From positions 310,001 through 374,000 of the forward strand of contig NZ_QMHO01000003.1 in NCBI RefSeq assembly GCF_003313505.1: 64,000 nucleotides of DNA, given 5' to 3'. Positions 1 through 7,207 of this stretch are shown in pieces. This DNA is from Pedobacter nanyangensis (lineage in GTDB: Bacteria > Bacteroidota > Bacteroidia > Sphingobacteriales > Sphingobacteriaceae). The notes under the pieces were generated by a model. That model had not been told where the DNA came from and searched no databases. It saw only the letters and a list, made by a program, of their open reading frames with translations. The translations under genes and the position numbers were made by a program. The stretch's first letter is position 1, and the number at the start of each line of letters is the position of its first letter.

Positions 1-1
1 G

Positions 2-775
2 AAATATGTTGAAGATGTAGAGTTTTATGCGGAAGATGCTGGTCGTGCAGATATTGAGTATTTAGCAAAGATGATTGAAGCGGTAATTGCCGCTGGTGCT
101 ACCGTGGTAAACATTCCAGATACCAATGGTTACTGCTTGCCAGATCAATACGGTTCAAAAATCTTATACTTAAAAGAGAACGTAAAAAATATTGACAAGG
201 CCATCATTTCTTGCCACTGCCATAACGATTTAGGTTTAGCTACGGCCAACTCTATTGCTGGTTTACAAAATGGTGCCCGCCAGGTGGAATGTACCGTTAA
301 CGGGATCGGTGAGCGTGCCGGCAACACTTCGATGGAGGAAGTGGTGATGATTTTAAAAACGCACAAAACCTTGGGACTACATACCAACATCAATACACAG
401 GGCTTTTACGAAATCAGCCACCAAGTGCGTAGCCTAATGAATATGCCGGTACAACCTAACAAAGCCATTGTTGGCGCCAATGCCTTTGCACATAGTTCGG
501 GCATTCACCAAGATGGTTTCTTGAAAAATCGTGAAAACTACGAAATCATCAGACCAGAGGATGTGGGTTTTCCTGATGCCACCATTGTACTTACCGCCAG
601 AAGTGGCCGACATGCTTTGAAACACCACTTAGACCGATTAGGCCATGCTTTGGATAAAGAGCAATTGGCGGTGGTTTATACCGCATTCTTAGACTTAGCA
701 GATAAAAAACAAGGTATTGAAGATGGGGATTTAAACGAGCTGGTGGCTTTGCATTTAGCAACTAAATTGAGCTAA
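2..775 (+). CDS. leuA: 2-isopropylmalate synthase, 3' part only
   Basis: This is the C-terminal 257 residues of 2-isopropylmalate synthase; the reading frame is open from base 2, so the start lies before the window. The enzyme condenses acetyl-CoA with 2-ketoisovalerate in the cytoplasm, the first committed step to leucine. The DRE-TIM barrel metal motif HCHND is visible, followed by NGIGERAGN and the HSSGIHQDG motif of subdomain II. The protein ends soon after subdomain II (KLS, then TAA). The long C-terminal regulatory (leucine-binding) domain of the ~510-residue form is therefore absent, and this looks like the short form of about 390 residues. Its place before ilvA fits a branched-chain amino acid gene group. 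The identification is secure; the regulatory statement is inference from length. Confidence 0.95.
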   Translation, partial: KYVEDVEFYAEDAGRADIEYLAKMIEAVIAAGATVVNIPDTNGYCLPDQYGSKILYLKENVKNIDKAIISCHCHNDLGLATANSIAGLQNGARQVECTVNGIGERAGNTSMEEVVMILKTHKTLGLHTNINTQGFYEISHQVRSLMNMPVQPNKAIVGANAFAHSSGIHQDGFLKNRENYEIIRPEDVGFPDATIVLTARSGRHALKHHLDRLGHALDKEQLAVVYTAFLDLADKKQGIEDGDLNELVALHLATKLS

Positions 776-935
776 GCTTTTCTTTGAATAACGTAGTTCC
801 GTAGCCATTTTCGTTATTGCGAGAGTTTACTCCGAATTGTCGGAGAGGAATGAGAGCTTATCCCGACATTTCGGGAAAGCAATCTTAAAGCGATAGAAAG
901 TAAAAAACTAAATTAAGGGCGGTAGAATTTCATTT

Positions 936-1017
936 CCTCCCCCTTACCCCCTCGGAGAGGGGGACATACAAATTGCCTAACCGCCATGTGTCCCCCTTTG
1001 GAGGGGGTTGGGGGAGG
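936..1017. repeat. C/G-rich imperfect inverted repeat
   Basis: The left arm starts CCTCCCCCTTACCCCCTC and the right arm ends with the near reverse complement GGAGGGGGTTGGGGGAGG, each arm about 30 bases with a short A/T-richer centre. Both arms contain GGGGGACA/TGTCCCCC. It stands out from its AT-rich surroundings. It resembles the dispersed palindromic elements common in Bacteroidota intergenic DNA; no transposase is present. Confidence 0.7.
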
Positions 1018-1094
1018 ATTTACAAGCATTGCATAAAGTTAACTAAACCTGATAGTAGTGGAAAGCTTTTTGTTAGCACAACCAACCGTTGAAT

Positions 1095-1157
1095 GTCATG
1101 CTGAGCTTGTCGAAGCATCTGTAAGCGATGAAAATCCTTCGGCAAGCCCAGCATGAC
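1095..1157. repeat. REP-like palindrome (GTCATGCTGAGC type)
   Basis: The left arm begins GTCATGCTGAGCTTGTCGA and the right arm ends with the partly matching CAAGCCCAGCATGAC, giving a foldable unit of about 63 bases. Related half-sites (TCCTGAG..., TCATTCTGAGCGAAGC) recur in other intergenic gaps of this window. This is a repeat call only; I see no sign that it acts on the neighbouring genes. Confidence 0.7.
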
Positions 1158-1244
1158 AGCACCAACAAAAACTTGCAACGAATAGCAGGACTACCGCAAC
1201 CAATGAAAAGCCAAACTGCTTTTCAAAAAAATAAAAATTAAAAG

Positions 1245-1260
1245 TCCCGTAGATACGGGA
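1245..1260 (+). promoter_or_regulatory. Small hairpin directly upstream of the ilvA start
   Basis: TCCCGT-AGAT-ACGGGA forms a perfect 6-bp stem with a 4-base loop, ending eight bases before the ilvA ATG. At that spacing it would occupy the ribosome landing region. It may modulate initiation or may be the remnant of an upstream terminator without a U-tract. Functional effect is inferred. Confidence 0.4.
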
Positions 1261-1268
1261 TTAAGCAT

Positions 1269-2519
1269 ATGGATACAACGACAACACATACTTTCGACTT
1301 CGACAAAGCTTTTGCCACCTTAAAAGGGGTGGTAAAAAGAACTCCTTTGGAGTATAATGCAGGACTTTCTTTAAAGTACAATGCCAATATTTATTTGAAG
1401 CGGGAGGATCTGCAAATTGTACGTTCTTACAAATTACGCGGTGCCTATAACAAAATCAGTGGTTTAACTGCCGATCAATTAAAAAATGGCGTAGTATGCG
1501 CCAGTGCGGGCAACCATGCGCAGGGAGTAGCTTATTCCTGCAAAAAGCTAGGCATCAAAGGCGTTATCTTTATGCCCGAAATTACACCCAAACAAAAAAT
1601 TACCCAGGTAAATATGTTTGGCGGCGATAACGTTGAAGTGATTTTAATAGGCGATACTTTTGACGATTGCTTGAAAGAAGCCTTAGCTTACAGCGAAGAA
1701 AAATCCGCCACATTCATCCCTCCGTTTGACGATGAGAAAGTGATTGAAGGACAAGCTACGGTAATGATGGAGGTTTATCAGGACTTGCCCGAACTGGATG
1801 CCATTGTGGTGCCCATTGGCGGTGGCGGCCTGGCCTCTGGCGTAACCGCTTACCTGCAAACCGTAAAACCCAATGTGAAGGTTTTTGGGGTAGAGCCCTT
1901 AGGTGCACCCTCATTAAGTGAAGCCTTAAAACATGGCGGGCCAGTAACCGTAGAAAACATAGAGCGTTTTGTTGACGGTGCCGCCGTGAAAAGAATGGGC
2001 TGGATTACCTACAAATATTGCAGCGATTTATTGAGTTCTACTTATTTGATCCCAGAGGGACAGATTTGTACCACCATTTTAAAACTATACAACGAAGACG
2101 CCATTGTGGTAGAACCTGCGGGAGCTTTATCGGTAGCCGCATTGGAGCAGGTAAAAGATCAGATTGTTGGCAAAACGGTAGTTTGTATTGTGAGCGGCGG
2201 AAACAACGATATTGAGCGCATGCAGGAAATCAAAGAGAAGTCGTTGCTTTTCGAGGGATTGAAGCATTACTTTATTGTACGTTTTCCGCAGCGCCCAGGA
2301 GCTTTAAAACTTTTTGTGAACGAGGTTTTAGGCCCACAGGATGATATTACCCGTTTCGAGTTCATTAAAAAAACCAACCGCGAAAACGGGCCTGCTTTAG
2401 TAGGCATTGAATTGGCCAAAAAAGAAGATTATGCAGGCATTTTACAACGCTTAAAGGAATTTAAGTTTGATGTAATTGAATTGAACCAAGACGCAACTTT
2501 GTTTGAGTATTTGGTTTAA
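1269..2519 (+). CDS. ilvA: Threonine dehydratase (biosynthetic)
   Basis: A PLP enzyme that deaminates threonine to 2-oxobutanoate, the entry step to isoleucine. The 416 residues show the PLP lysine in SYKLRGAY (Lys55), the CASAGNHAQG substrate loop (about 78-86), the phosphate-binding GGGG (184-187) and, after about residue 330, one ACT-like regulatory domain (HYFIVRFPQRPGAL...). One ACT-like domain matches the shorter ~400-420-residue biosynthetic form; the E. coli enzyme is longer with two. The ATG at 1269 gives a full N-terminus. It lies downstream of leuA on the same strand but 493 bases away with repeats between, so separate transcription is likely. The C-terminal domain is expected to bind isoleucine as a feedback inhibitor. 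Confidence 0.95.
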   Translation: MDTTTTHTFDFDKAFATLKGVVKRTPLEYNAGLSLKYNANIYLKREDLQIVRSYKLRGAYNKISGLTADQLKNGVVCASAGNHAQGVAYSCKKLGIKGVIFMPEITPKQKITQVNMFGGDNVEVILIGDTFDDCLKEALAYSEEKSATFIPPFDDEKVIEGQATVMMEVYQDLPELDAIVVPIGGGGLASGVTAYLQTVKPNVKVFGVEPLGAPSLSEALKHGGPVTVENIERFVDGAAVKRMGWITYKYCSDLLSSTYLIPEGQICTTILKLYNEDAIVVEPAGALSVAALEQVKDQIVGKTVVCIVSGGNNDIERMQEIKEKSLLFEGLKHYFIVRFPQRPGALKLFVNEVLGPQDDITRFEFIKKTNRENGPALVGIELAKKEDYAGILQRLKEFKFDVIELNQDATLFEYLV

Positions 2520-2528
2520 CACAAATTT

Positions 2529-2673
2529 CGTCATTGCGAAGCACGAAGCAATCTTTCTTTCTGTCATTCTGAGCGAAGCGAAGAATCTGTATACGAGTAG
2601 CACTAAATAAAAGATTCCTCCTAACGTCGGAATGACACAATGTTGTAAGATTGCTTCGTGCCTCGCAATGACG
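2529..2673. repeat. Nested REP-like palindromes (one family inserted in another)
   Basis: The outer arms are 2529-2554 (CGTCATTGCGAAGCACGAAG...) and 2648-2673 (its reverse complement with one difference), the same family as the perfect copy at 37486-37559. The spacer of the outer palindrome holds a second palindrome of another family, TGTCATTCTGAGCGAAGCGA...GGAATGACA. The nesting suggests one element landed in the loop of the other. It lies between ilvA and the lipoprotein gene and contains no gene. Confidence 0.8.
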
Positions 2674-2891
2674 AGTGTAATAGCAAAGCTTTTCCATTAT
2701 TTTTTTATATTAAGTAAATAGGAGGCAAATATTGTCTCCTATTCTTCTTTAAAAAAGCTCCAAAAAATATCCATTTTAACAACCATAAAGAATAGTTAAA
2801 AAAATAACTGCACATTTTTTTGATTACAAAAGTTTAAAAAAAGGCCTAAAAACAACTAAAAACAAAGCTTATTGATTTTTGTTTATTAAAC

Positions 2892-2925
2892 TTTGTGTTT
2901 TGGCACAAGCCTTACAAATATTTTG
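2892..2925 (+). promoter_or_regulatory. Candidate promoter for the small lipoprotein gene
   Basis: Two readings are possible. TTTG at 2892 with TATTTTG at 2919 loosely fits the Bacteroidota primary promoter, but the spacing is long. TTGGCAC at 2900-2906 with TTAC at 2912-2915 has the correct 12-base GG-to-C spacing of a sigma-54 promoter, though the -12 TTGC is changed to TTAC. I cannot decide between them from sequence alone. Confidence 0.3.
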
Positions 2926-2947
2926 GCAATAGTTTTGTTATAAGCTT

Positions 2948-3038
2948 AACCACACACAAATGAAACTTGAATTTGAAATATCCTACTGCACACACATAGG
3001 AGTTTCTAAACCAAAAACAAACCACACACAAAATGAAA
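2948..3038 (+). repeat. Duplicated leader/start motif AACCACACACAAA(A)TGAAA
   Basis: The leader of the lipoprotein gene carries the same ~18-base motif twice: at 2948-2965 it ends in an ATG that opens a short frame out of phase with the gene, and at 3020-3038 it contains the real ATG. The outer-membrane barrel gene starting at 11210 has the same CACACACAAATGAAA leader. The motif is A/C-rich with no Shine-Dalgarno site, consistent with Bacteroidota initiation. The first copy may be a leader-peptide start or a decayed duplicate. Confidence 0.5.
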
Positions 3039-3437
3039 AAACTAACCCTACTCCTACTCTGCGTTGCCACACTAGGTTTGGCTTCATGCAAGAAAGACAC
3101 CATTATTAACCAAGCTCCTAATATTACTATTGTAAGAGATATTGCTCCTTCTCAATGGGTCCCAAGTAATGATGGATTAACATTCAGTGCTACAGTTATC
3201 GATAAATTAATTGACAAATACCATGTTGATAATGAAGGAACATTAGTTTATATCTCCTATAATAGTGGCCAAAGCTATATACAGCTCCCATTTGTTTATA
3301 ATGTAGATGCTTACAGTTATGAGGTTTACAATGGCGGACTGTCAATAGATATCCAAAGTTCAGATTATCAAGACAGAGCTCCAATTAAACCAACTTCAAC
3401 TGTTCGAGTAAAAATTATACTTATTGCATCGGAGTAA
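3033..3437 (+). CDS. Small lipoprotein of unknown function
   Basis: A 134-residue exported lipoprotein. Residues 1-19 form a signal peptide with lipobox GLASC (lipidated Cys19), followed by KKD, typical of Bacteroidota lipoproteins. The mature part is rich in beta-prone segments (INQAPNITIV, GTLVYISYNSGQSYIQLPF, YEVYNGGLSIDI) and probably folds as a small beta-sandwich; I do not recognise a named family. The start is fixed by the signal peptide and by the leader motif just before it. A strong terminator follows 24 bases after the stop, so it is probably monocistronic. Confidence 0.75.
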   Translation: MKKLTLLLLCVATLGLASCKKDTIINQAPNITIVRDIAPSQWVPSNDGLTFSATVIDKLIDKYHVDNEGTLVYISYNSGQSYIQLPFVYNVDAYSYEVYNGGLSIDIQSSDYQDRAPIKPTSTVRVKIILIASE

Positions 3438-3460
3438 AACAATCTGATGATAATTCAAAA

Positions 3461-3495
3461 AACGGTCAATGTGTACAAACATTGGCCGTTTTTTT
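3461..3495 (+). terminator. Rho-independent terminator after the lipoprotein gene
   Basis: Arms AACGGTCAATGT (3461-3472) and ACATTGGCCGTT (3479-3490) pair over 12 positions with one G-U, with loop GTACAA, followed by a run of T. It is very similar in sequence to the hairpin at 9057-9094. Confidence 0.85.
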
Positions 3496-3599
3496 GTGCC
3501 TTTCTCCTCCCAAACTTTTACAGCTCCCCATATTCCGTCAAAGGCTGTAATAACTCGCAAACAGTTCATCGATAAATGCCTCCTAAGCAGTACAAAAAT

Positions 3600-3609
3600 C
3601 AAACGTTTG
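3600..3609. promoter_or_regulatory. LacI-type operator-like palindrome CAAACGTTTG
   Basis: A perfect 10-base palindrome with the central CG typical of LacI/GalR operators, in the sequence context ATCAAACGTTTGCG. It lies about 470 bases before susC. No LacI-family gene is in the window. Confidence 0.4.
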
Positions 3610-3712
3610 CGTTCAAAAACACACGGAAAAGTTACATACCTATCTGTAGTACCTTATATGTATGCTAAAAGCATCTATCCTATCATTTGTCATCTGAAAA
3701 ACATGCCCCATT

Positions 3713-3728
3713 GCGCAAGCGTTTGCGC
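3713..3728. promoter_or_regulatory. Second LacI-type operator-like palindrome
   Basis: GCGCAAGCGTTTGCGC is palindromic at 14 of 16 positions with the central CG, and shares GTTTGCG with the site at 3600. Two related sites ~110 bases apart would allow looping by a tetrameric repressor. This is inference from symmetry. Confidence 0.4.
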
Positions 3729-3870
3729 TAAGTTTTAACTAAAACCTTACTCTTTCAAGTTTTAGATTTGCTAATACTTACTAACCAAACTATTAGCCAA
3801 AACCAAACTTTCATAAACCTATGACCTGAAAATTCATACATCTTGGGAGTGAATAAATCATTTGCCTATA

Positions 3871-3910
3871 CGCTCTCCAACGTTCTCCAACGCTCTCCAA
3901 CGCTTTCGCC
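3871..3910. repeat. 10-base tandem repeat upstream of susC
   Basis: Three-plus units of CGCTCTCCAA / CGTTCTCCAA / CGCTCTCCAA followed by a partial CGCTTTCGCC. One unit per helical turn could present repeated contacts to a regulator, or it may be simple slippage expansion. Confidence 0.7.
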
Positions 3911-4077
3911 TATCAGTGAAAAACAATACGCAAAGTAAACAACACCATTACCCATACAACCATTACTAATACAAAAAACAGACTTGAAACAAACCCTAAC
4001 CCAAAACACTGATCGACTTTGAAGCATTACACTTCACCAAACTAACTAAGTGCATTAAGAACAAAACTTCAGTTCCA

Positions 4078-7000
4078 ATGAAACAAAAAACTAACCAGAC
4101 AAAAAACAACCCACCTCAGCGATTAAAAGGCGAAAAACCTTTAAATCTCTTTTTTGCCACCATGAAGGTTGCCACGCTGCTTACCGTGGGGATCTCCACT
4201 TTCGCGAGCGCAAAAGACATCGCCATCTACAAAAATCCAAGTAACACCGAGGAAATGGCAGCTCAACAAGCCGTTTCGGGCACCGTAAAAGATGCTAATG
4301 GACTTGGCATACCAGGCGTAACCGTAACCGTAAAAGGCACCACCAAAGTTACCTCTACCGATAATTCGGGTAATTTTAGCATCCAGGCCAAAACAGGCGA
4401 TGTATTAGTCATCAACTTTATAGGTTATACCACAAAGGAAGTTACCGTAACTGGGGCTTCTCTAGGAAACATCACCCTTAGCGAATCTTCGGAAACGCTA
4501 GGCGAGTTAGTGGTAGTAGGTTACTCGGTACAGAAAAAAGAAAGCCTAACTGGTTCGTTAAGTACCATTAGCGGAGATAAGCTAAAAAATGTAACCTCAC
4601 CCAATGTACAAAATCTGCTTGCGGGTAAAGCACCTGGCTTATTTGTAGCCCCAGGCTCGGGAAGACCAGGAAGCGTAGGTGCAGTGATTATCCGTGGACA
4701 AGCTACTTTAAACGGCACAACCAGTCCACTTTGGGTAATTGATGGGGTAATTGTAGGCTCAAGCCCCGGCGAGATCAATCCAGAGGATATCGAAAACCTT
4801 ACCGTGTTAAAGGATGCTGCTTCAACTGCAATTTATGGTTCGCAAGGAGCCAATGGCGTAGTAGTAGTTACCACCAAAAGGGCAAAATCTGGACAAATGA
4901 GCATAGATGTCTCCTCCAGAGCCGGTTTAACAACCCTTACCAATGGTAACCTAGAGGTAATGAACGGCGCAGAGCTTTATGATTATTACGCATCATTTGC
5001 CAATGCCAGCTCCATTGCCTTTCCACGTTGGAAACCCGAGCTGCGCAACAGCAATTTTGATTGGTGGGATTTAGCCACCAAACAGGGCTTTAACCAAAAC
5101 CATAATATCTCGATACAAGGAGGCACCGAAAAACTACAATCGTTCCTATCCGTAGGATACTATGATGAATCGGGTGCCGTAAGAGGATATGATTACGAAC
5201 GTTACAATTTTAGGTTGAACACTGTTTATAAGCCTTTTGAATGGTTAACCATTAAGCCTTCCATTGTAGGTTCCCGCCGTGCGGTTGATGACAAACAGTA
5301 CTCTGTAACCTCCATGTATTCCAACCTGCCATGGGATAGTCCGTATGATGCCAATGGCAACTTGGTAGGACACCGCTCAAGTTTGTGGGTAAACAGTGCA
5401 AGTACCAATTACCTGTATGACCTGCAGTGGAACAAGTCTGCCAATACCAATTACGAATTTATGGGCAATTTTGATTTCGACATCAAAATCAATAAAAACT
5501 TTACCTTTTCTTCGGTTAACAACTACAGATACAACGCTTATGCAGGCAGCAGCTATACTGATCCCAGGTCAAACGGCGGACAAAGTGTAAACGGACGTAT
5601 TACCGATTACCGATCGGAATATACCAGACGCTATACCAACCAAATTTTACGCTACCAAAATTTATGGGGCAAGCATGATTTTAATGCTTTGGCCGGCTAT
5701 GAATTTAACGATTATAGTGCCAAAACATTAGATGCTTATGGCACCGGCATTGTACCCGGTTTTGAAGTGCTTGACGTAACCGCTAAACCAGAAAGAACCA
5801 AAGGGGCAATAAGCGAATGGGCCATGCAATCTTTGTTCTTTAATTCAAACTATGCTTATGATGGCAAGTATCTTTTACAATTTTCAGTGCGCAGGGATGG
5901 GGCTTCTAACTTTGGTGTAAAATACGGCAACTTTTTTTCTGTAGGCGCTGGCTGGAACATTCATCGCGAAAACTGGTTTAAGCTAAGCCAAATCAACAAC
6001 CTAAAACTTCGTGCTGCTTACGGTACCGTAGGTAATCGGCCAACTTCGCTATATCCACAGTTTGATCTATATGCGGTGAATACCTCGGCCAGTTACAACG
6101 GAATACCAGGTTTGTTAATCGCTTTTCCGGGCAACAAAGACCTTACCTGGGAGCAAACCTATACTACCGGGGTAGGTTTGGACCTCGCCGCTTTTAACAA
6201 CAGATTAAGATTGAACTTAGACTATTATGTTAAAAATACCGACAACATCATCACTGGTGTGCGAATCTCGGGTTTAACCGGCGTAAACCTCATGGACCAA
6301 AACGTAGGTGAAATGAAAAACAAGGGGATAGAAGTAAATCTTGGAGGCGATATTATACGTACTTCTGATTTCAAGTGGAGTTTGGACATCAACCTTGGCC
6401 ATAATAAAAACAAACTTACCGATATCTATAAAACCAGGAACGCAGATGGCACTTATACGGCCAAGGATATCATCCAGGACGATAAACTAGGTGTGGCCGG
6501 TTCAGCTAGCCGCTTGTTAAAAATAGGCATCCCTGTTGATACATATTACCTGAAAGAATGGGCTGGAGTAAACCCTGCTGACGGGAAACCGATGTGGTAC
6601 ATCGTAACCAGAGATGCAAGTGGCAAGGAAACCGCAAGAACAACTACCTCCGATTACAGTAAAGCAACCTTCGAAATATTAGATAAAGCTTCGCCAGATA
6701 TTTTTGGGGGCATAACCACCTCGCTATCTTGGAAAAATTTTGACATGAATGCCGTTTTCGGCTATTCCATTGGCGGTAAAGTTTATAACTATTCGCGTCA
6801 GGAATACGATTCGGACGGAACCTATACCGATAGGAACCAAATGAAATTAATGGATGGCTGGAGCAGATGGCAAAAACCTGGCGATGTAGCCACACACCCT
6901 GTTGCACGATATAACAACCAGGACAAGGGAAATCTAGTATCATCTCGTTTTATTGAAAGCAACGACTTCTTTAGGCTACGTTCTCTGGCCCTGGGATATC

Positions 7001-7197
7001 ATGTTAACCTGAAAAAATACAAGATCAAAAACCTTAGGGTTTTCCTAACGGGAGAAAATCTGTTTGTCATCACCAAATACTCGGGTGTTGATCCAGAGAT
7101 CCCTACCAGCGACGGTGGAACGGTGCTGTTCTCAACCGGACCAGCGGTGTATCCAATGACCAGAAAATTCATGTTAGGACTTAATGTTTCATTCTAA
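4078..7197 (+). CDS. SusC/RagA-type TonB-dependent outer-membrane transporter
   Basis: A 1039-residue outer-membrane channel that works with the SusD partner encoded next to import an oligomeric nutrient, driven by TonB. Order of parts: a signal segment around residues 29-46 (MKVATLLTVG...FASA), a carboxypeptidase-regulatory-like domain at about 65-140 (VSGTVKDANGLGIPGVTV), the TonB-box-like ELVVVGY at about 146-152, the plug (NLLAGKAPGLFV, GANGVVVVTTK) to about 265, then the 22-strand barrel ending in LGLNVSF with a terminal aromatic residue. There is no N-terminal STN domain, so FecR/sigma signalling through this receptor is unlikely. An internal ATG at 4162 would give a more usual signal peptide; the 28-residue extension is therefore uncertain. 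No glycan-degrading enzyme is adjacent, so the substrate cannot be inferred. Confidence 0.95.
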   Translation: MKQKTNQTKNNPPQRLKGEKPLNLFFATMKVATLLTVGISTFASAKDIAIYKNPSNTEEMAAQQAVSGTVKDANGLGIPGVTVTVKGTTKVTSTDNSGNFSIQAKTGDVLVINFIGYTTKEVTVTGASLGNITLSESSETLGELVVVGYSVQKKESLTGSLSTISGDKLKNVTSPNVQNLLAGKAPGLFVAPGSGRPGSVGAVIIRGQATLNGTTSPLWVIDGVIVGSSPGEINPEDIENLTVLKDAASTAIYGSQGANGVVVVTTKRAKSGQMSIDVSSRAGLTTLTNGNLEVMNGAELYDYYASFANASSIAFPRWKPELRNSNFDWWDLATKQGFNQNHNISIQGGTEKLQSFLSVGYYDESGAVRGYDYERYNFRLNTVYKPFEWLTIKPSIVGSRRAVDDKQYSVTSMYSNLPWDSPYDANGNLVGHRSSLWVNSASTNYLYDLQWNKSANTNYEFMGNFDFDIKINKNFTFSSVNNYRYNAYAGSSYTDPRSNGGQSVNGRITDYRSEYTRRYTNQILRYQNLWGKHDFNALAGYEFNDYSAKTLDAYGTGIVPGFEVLDVTAKPERTKGAISEWAMQSLFFNSNYAYDGKYLLQFSVRRDGASNFGVKYGNFFSVGAGWNIHRENWFKLSQINNLKLRAAYGTVGNRPTSLYPQFDLYAVNTSASYNGIPGLLIAFPGNKDLTWEQTYTTGVGLDLAAFNNRLRLNLDYYVKNTDNIITGVRISGLTGVNLMDQNVGEMKNKGIEVNLGGDIIRTSDFKWSLDINLGHNKNKLTDIYKTRNADGTYTAKDIIQDDKLGVAGSASRLLKIGIPVDTYYLKEWAGVNPADGKPMWYIVTRDASGKETARTTTSDYSKATFEILDKASPDIFGGITTSLSWKNFDMNAVFGYSIGGKVYNYSRQEYDSDGTYTDRNQMKLMDGWSRWQKPGDVATHPVARYNNQDKGNLVSSRFIESNDFFRLRSLALGYHVNLKKYKIKNLRVFLTGENLFVITKYSGVDPEIPTSDGGTVLFSTGPAVYPMTRKFMLGLNVSF

Positions 7198-7207
7198 AAA
7201 AAATAAA

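Larger units (their letters stand above)
776..1268. other. Gene-free stretch with repeat elements between leuA and ilvA
   Basis: No coding gene is supported in these 493 bases. From about 812 to 890 there is a degenerate copy of the TTGCGAG...GCAATC repeat seen elsewhere in the window, with two small inner palindromes (TCCGAATTGTCGGA and TCCCGACATTTCGGGA). Two clearer inverted repeats follow and are listed separately. The stretch looks like a landing site for small palindromic elements rather than a regulatory leader, except for the last 25 bases before ilvA. Confidence 0.6.
3438..4077 (+). other. 640-base upstream region of the susC/susD pair
   Basis: No gene is supported here. After the terminator the stretch holds two palindromes of LacI-operator type (3600-3609, 3713-3728) and a 10-base tandem repeat (3871-3910), then an A/C-rich leader up to the susC ATG. 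No exact TAnnTTTG box was found near the gene. Long leaders before susC genes are usual; the motifs suggest transcriptional control by a DNA-binding repressor or activator encoded elsewhere. Confidence 0.5.

Noticed and set aside
3469..3738. 89-residue open frame in the susC leader
   Set aside because: It begins inside a terminator hairpin and crosses the operator-like palindromes; no protein-like features.
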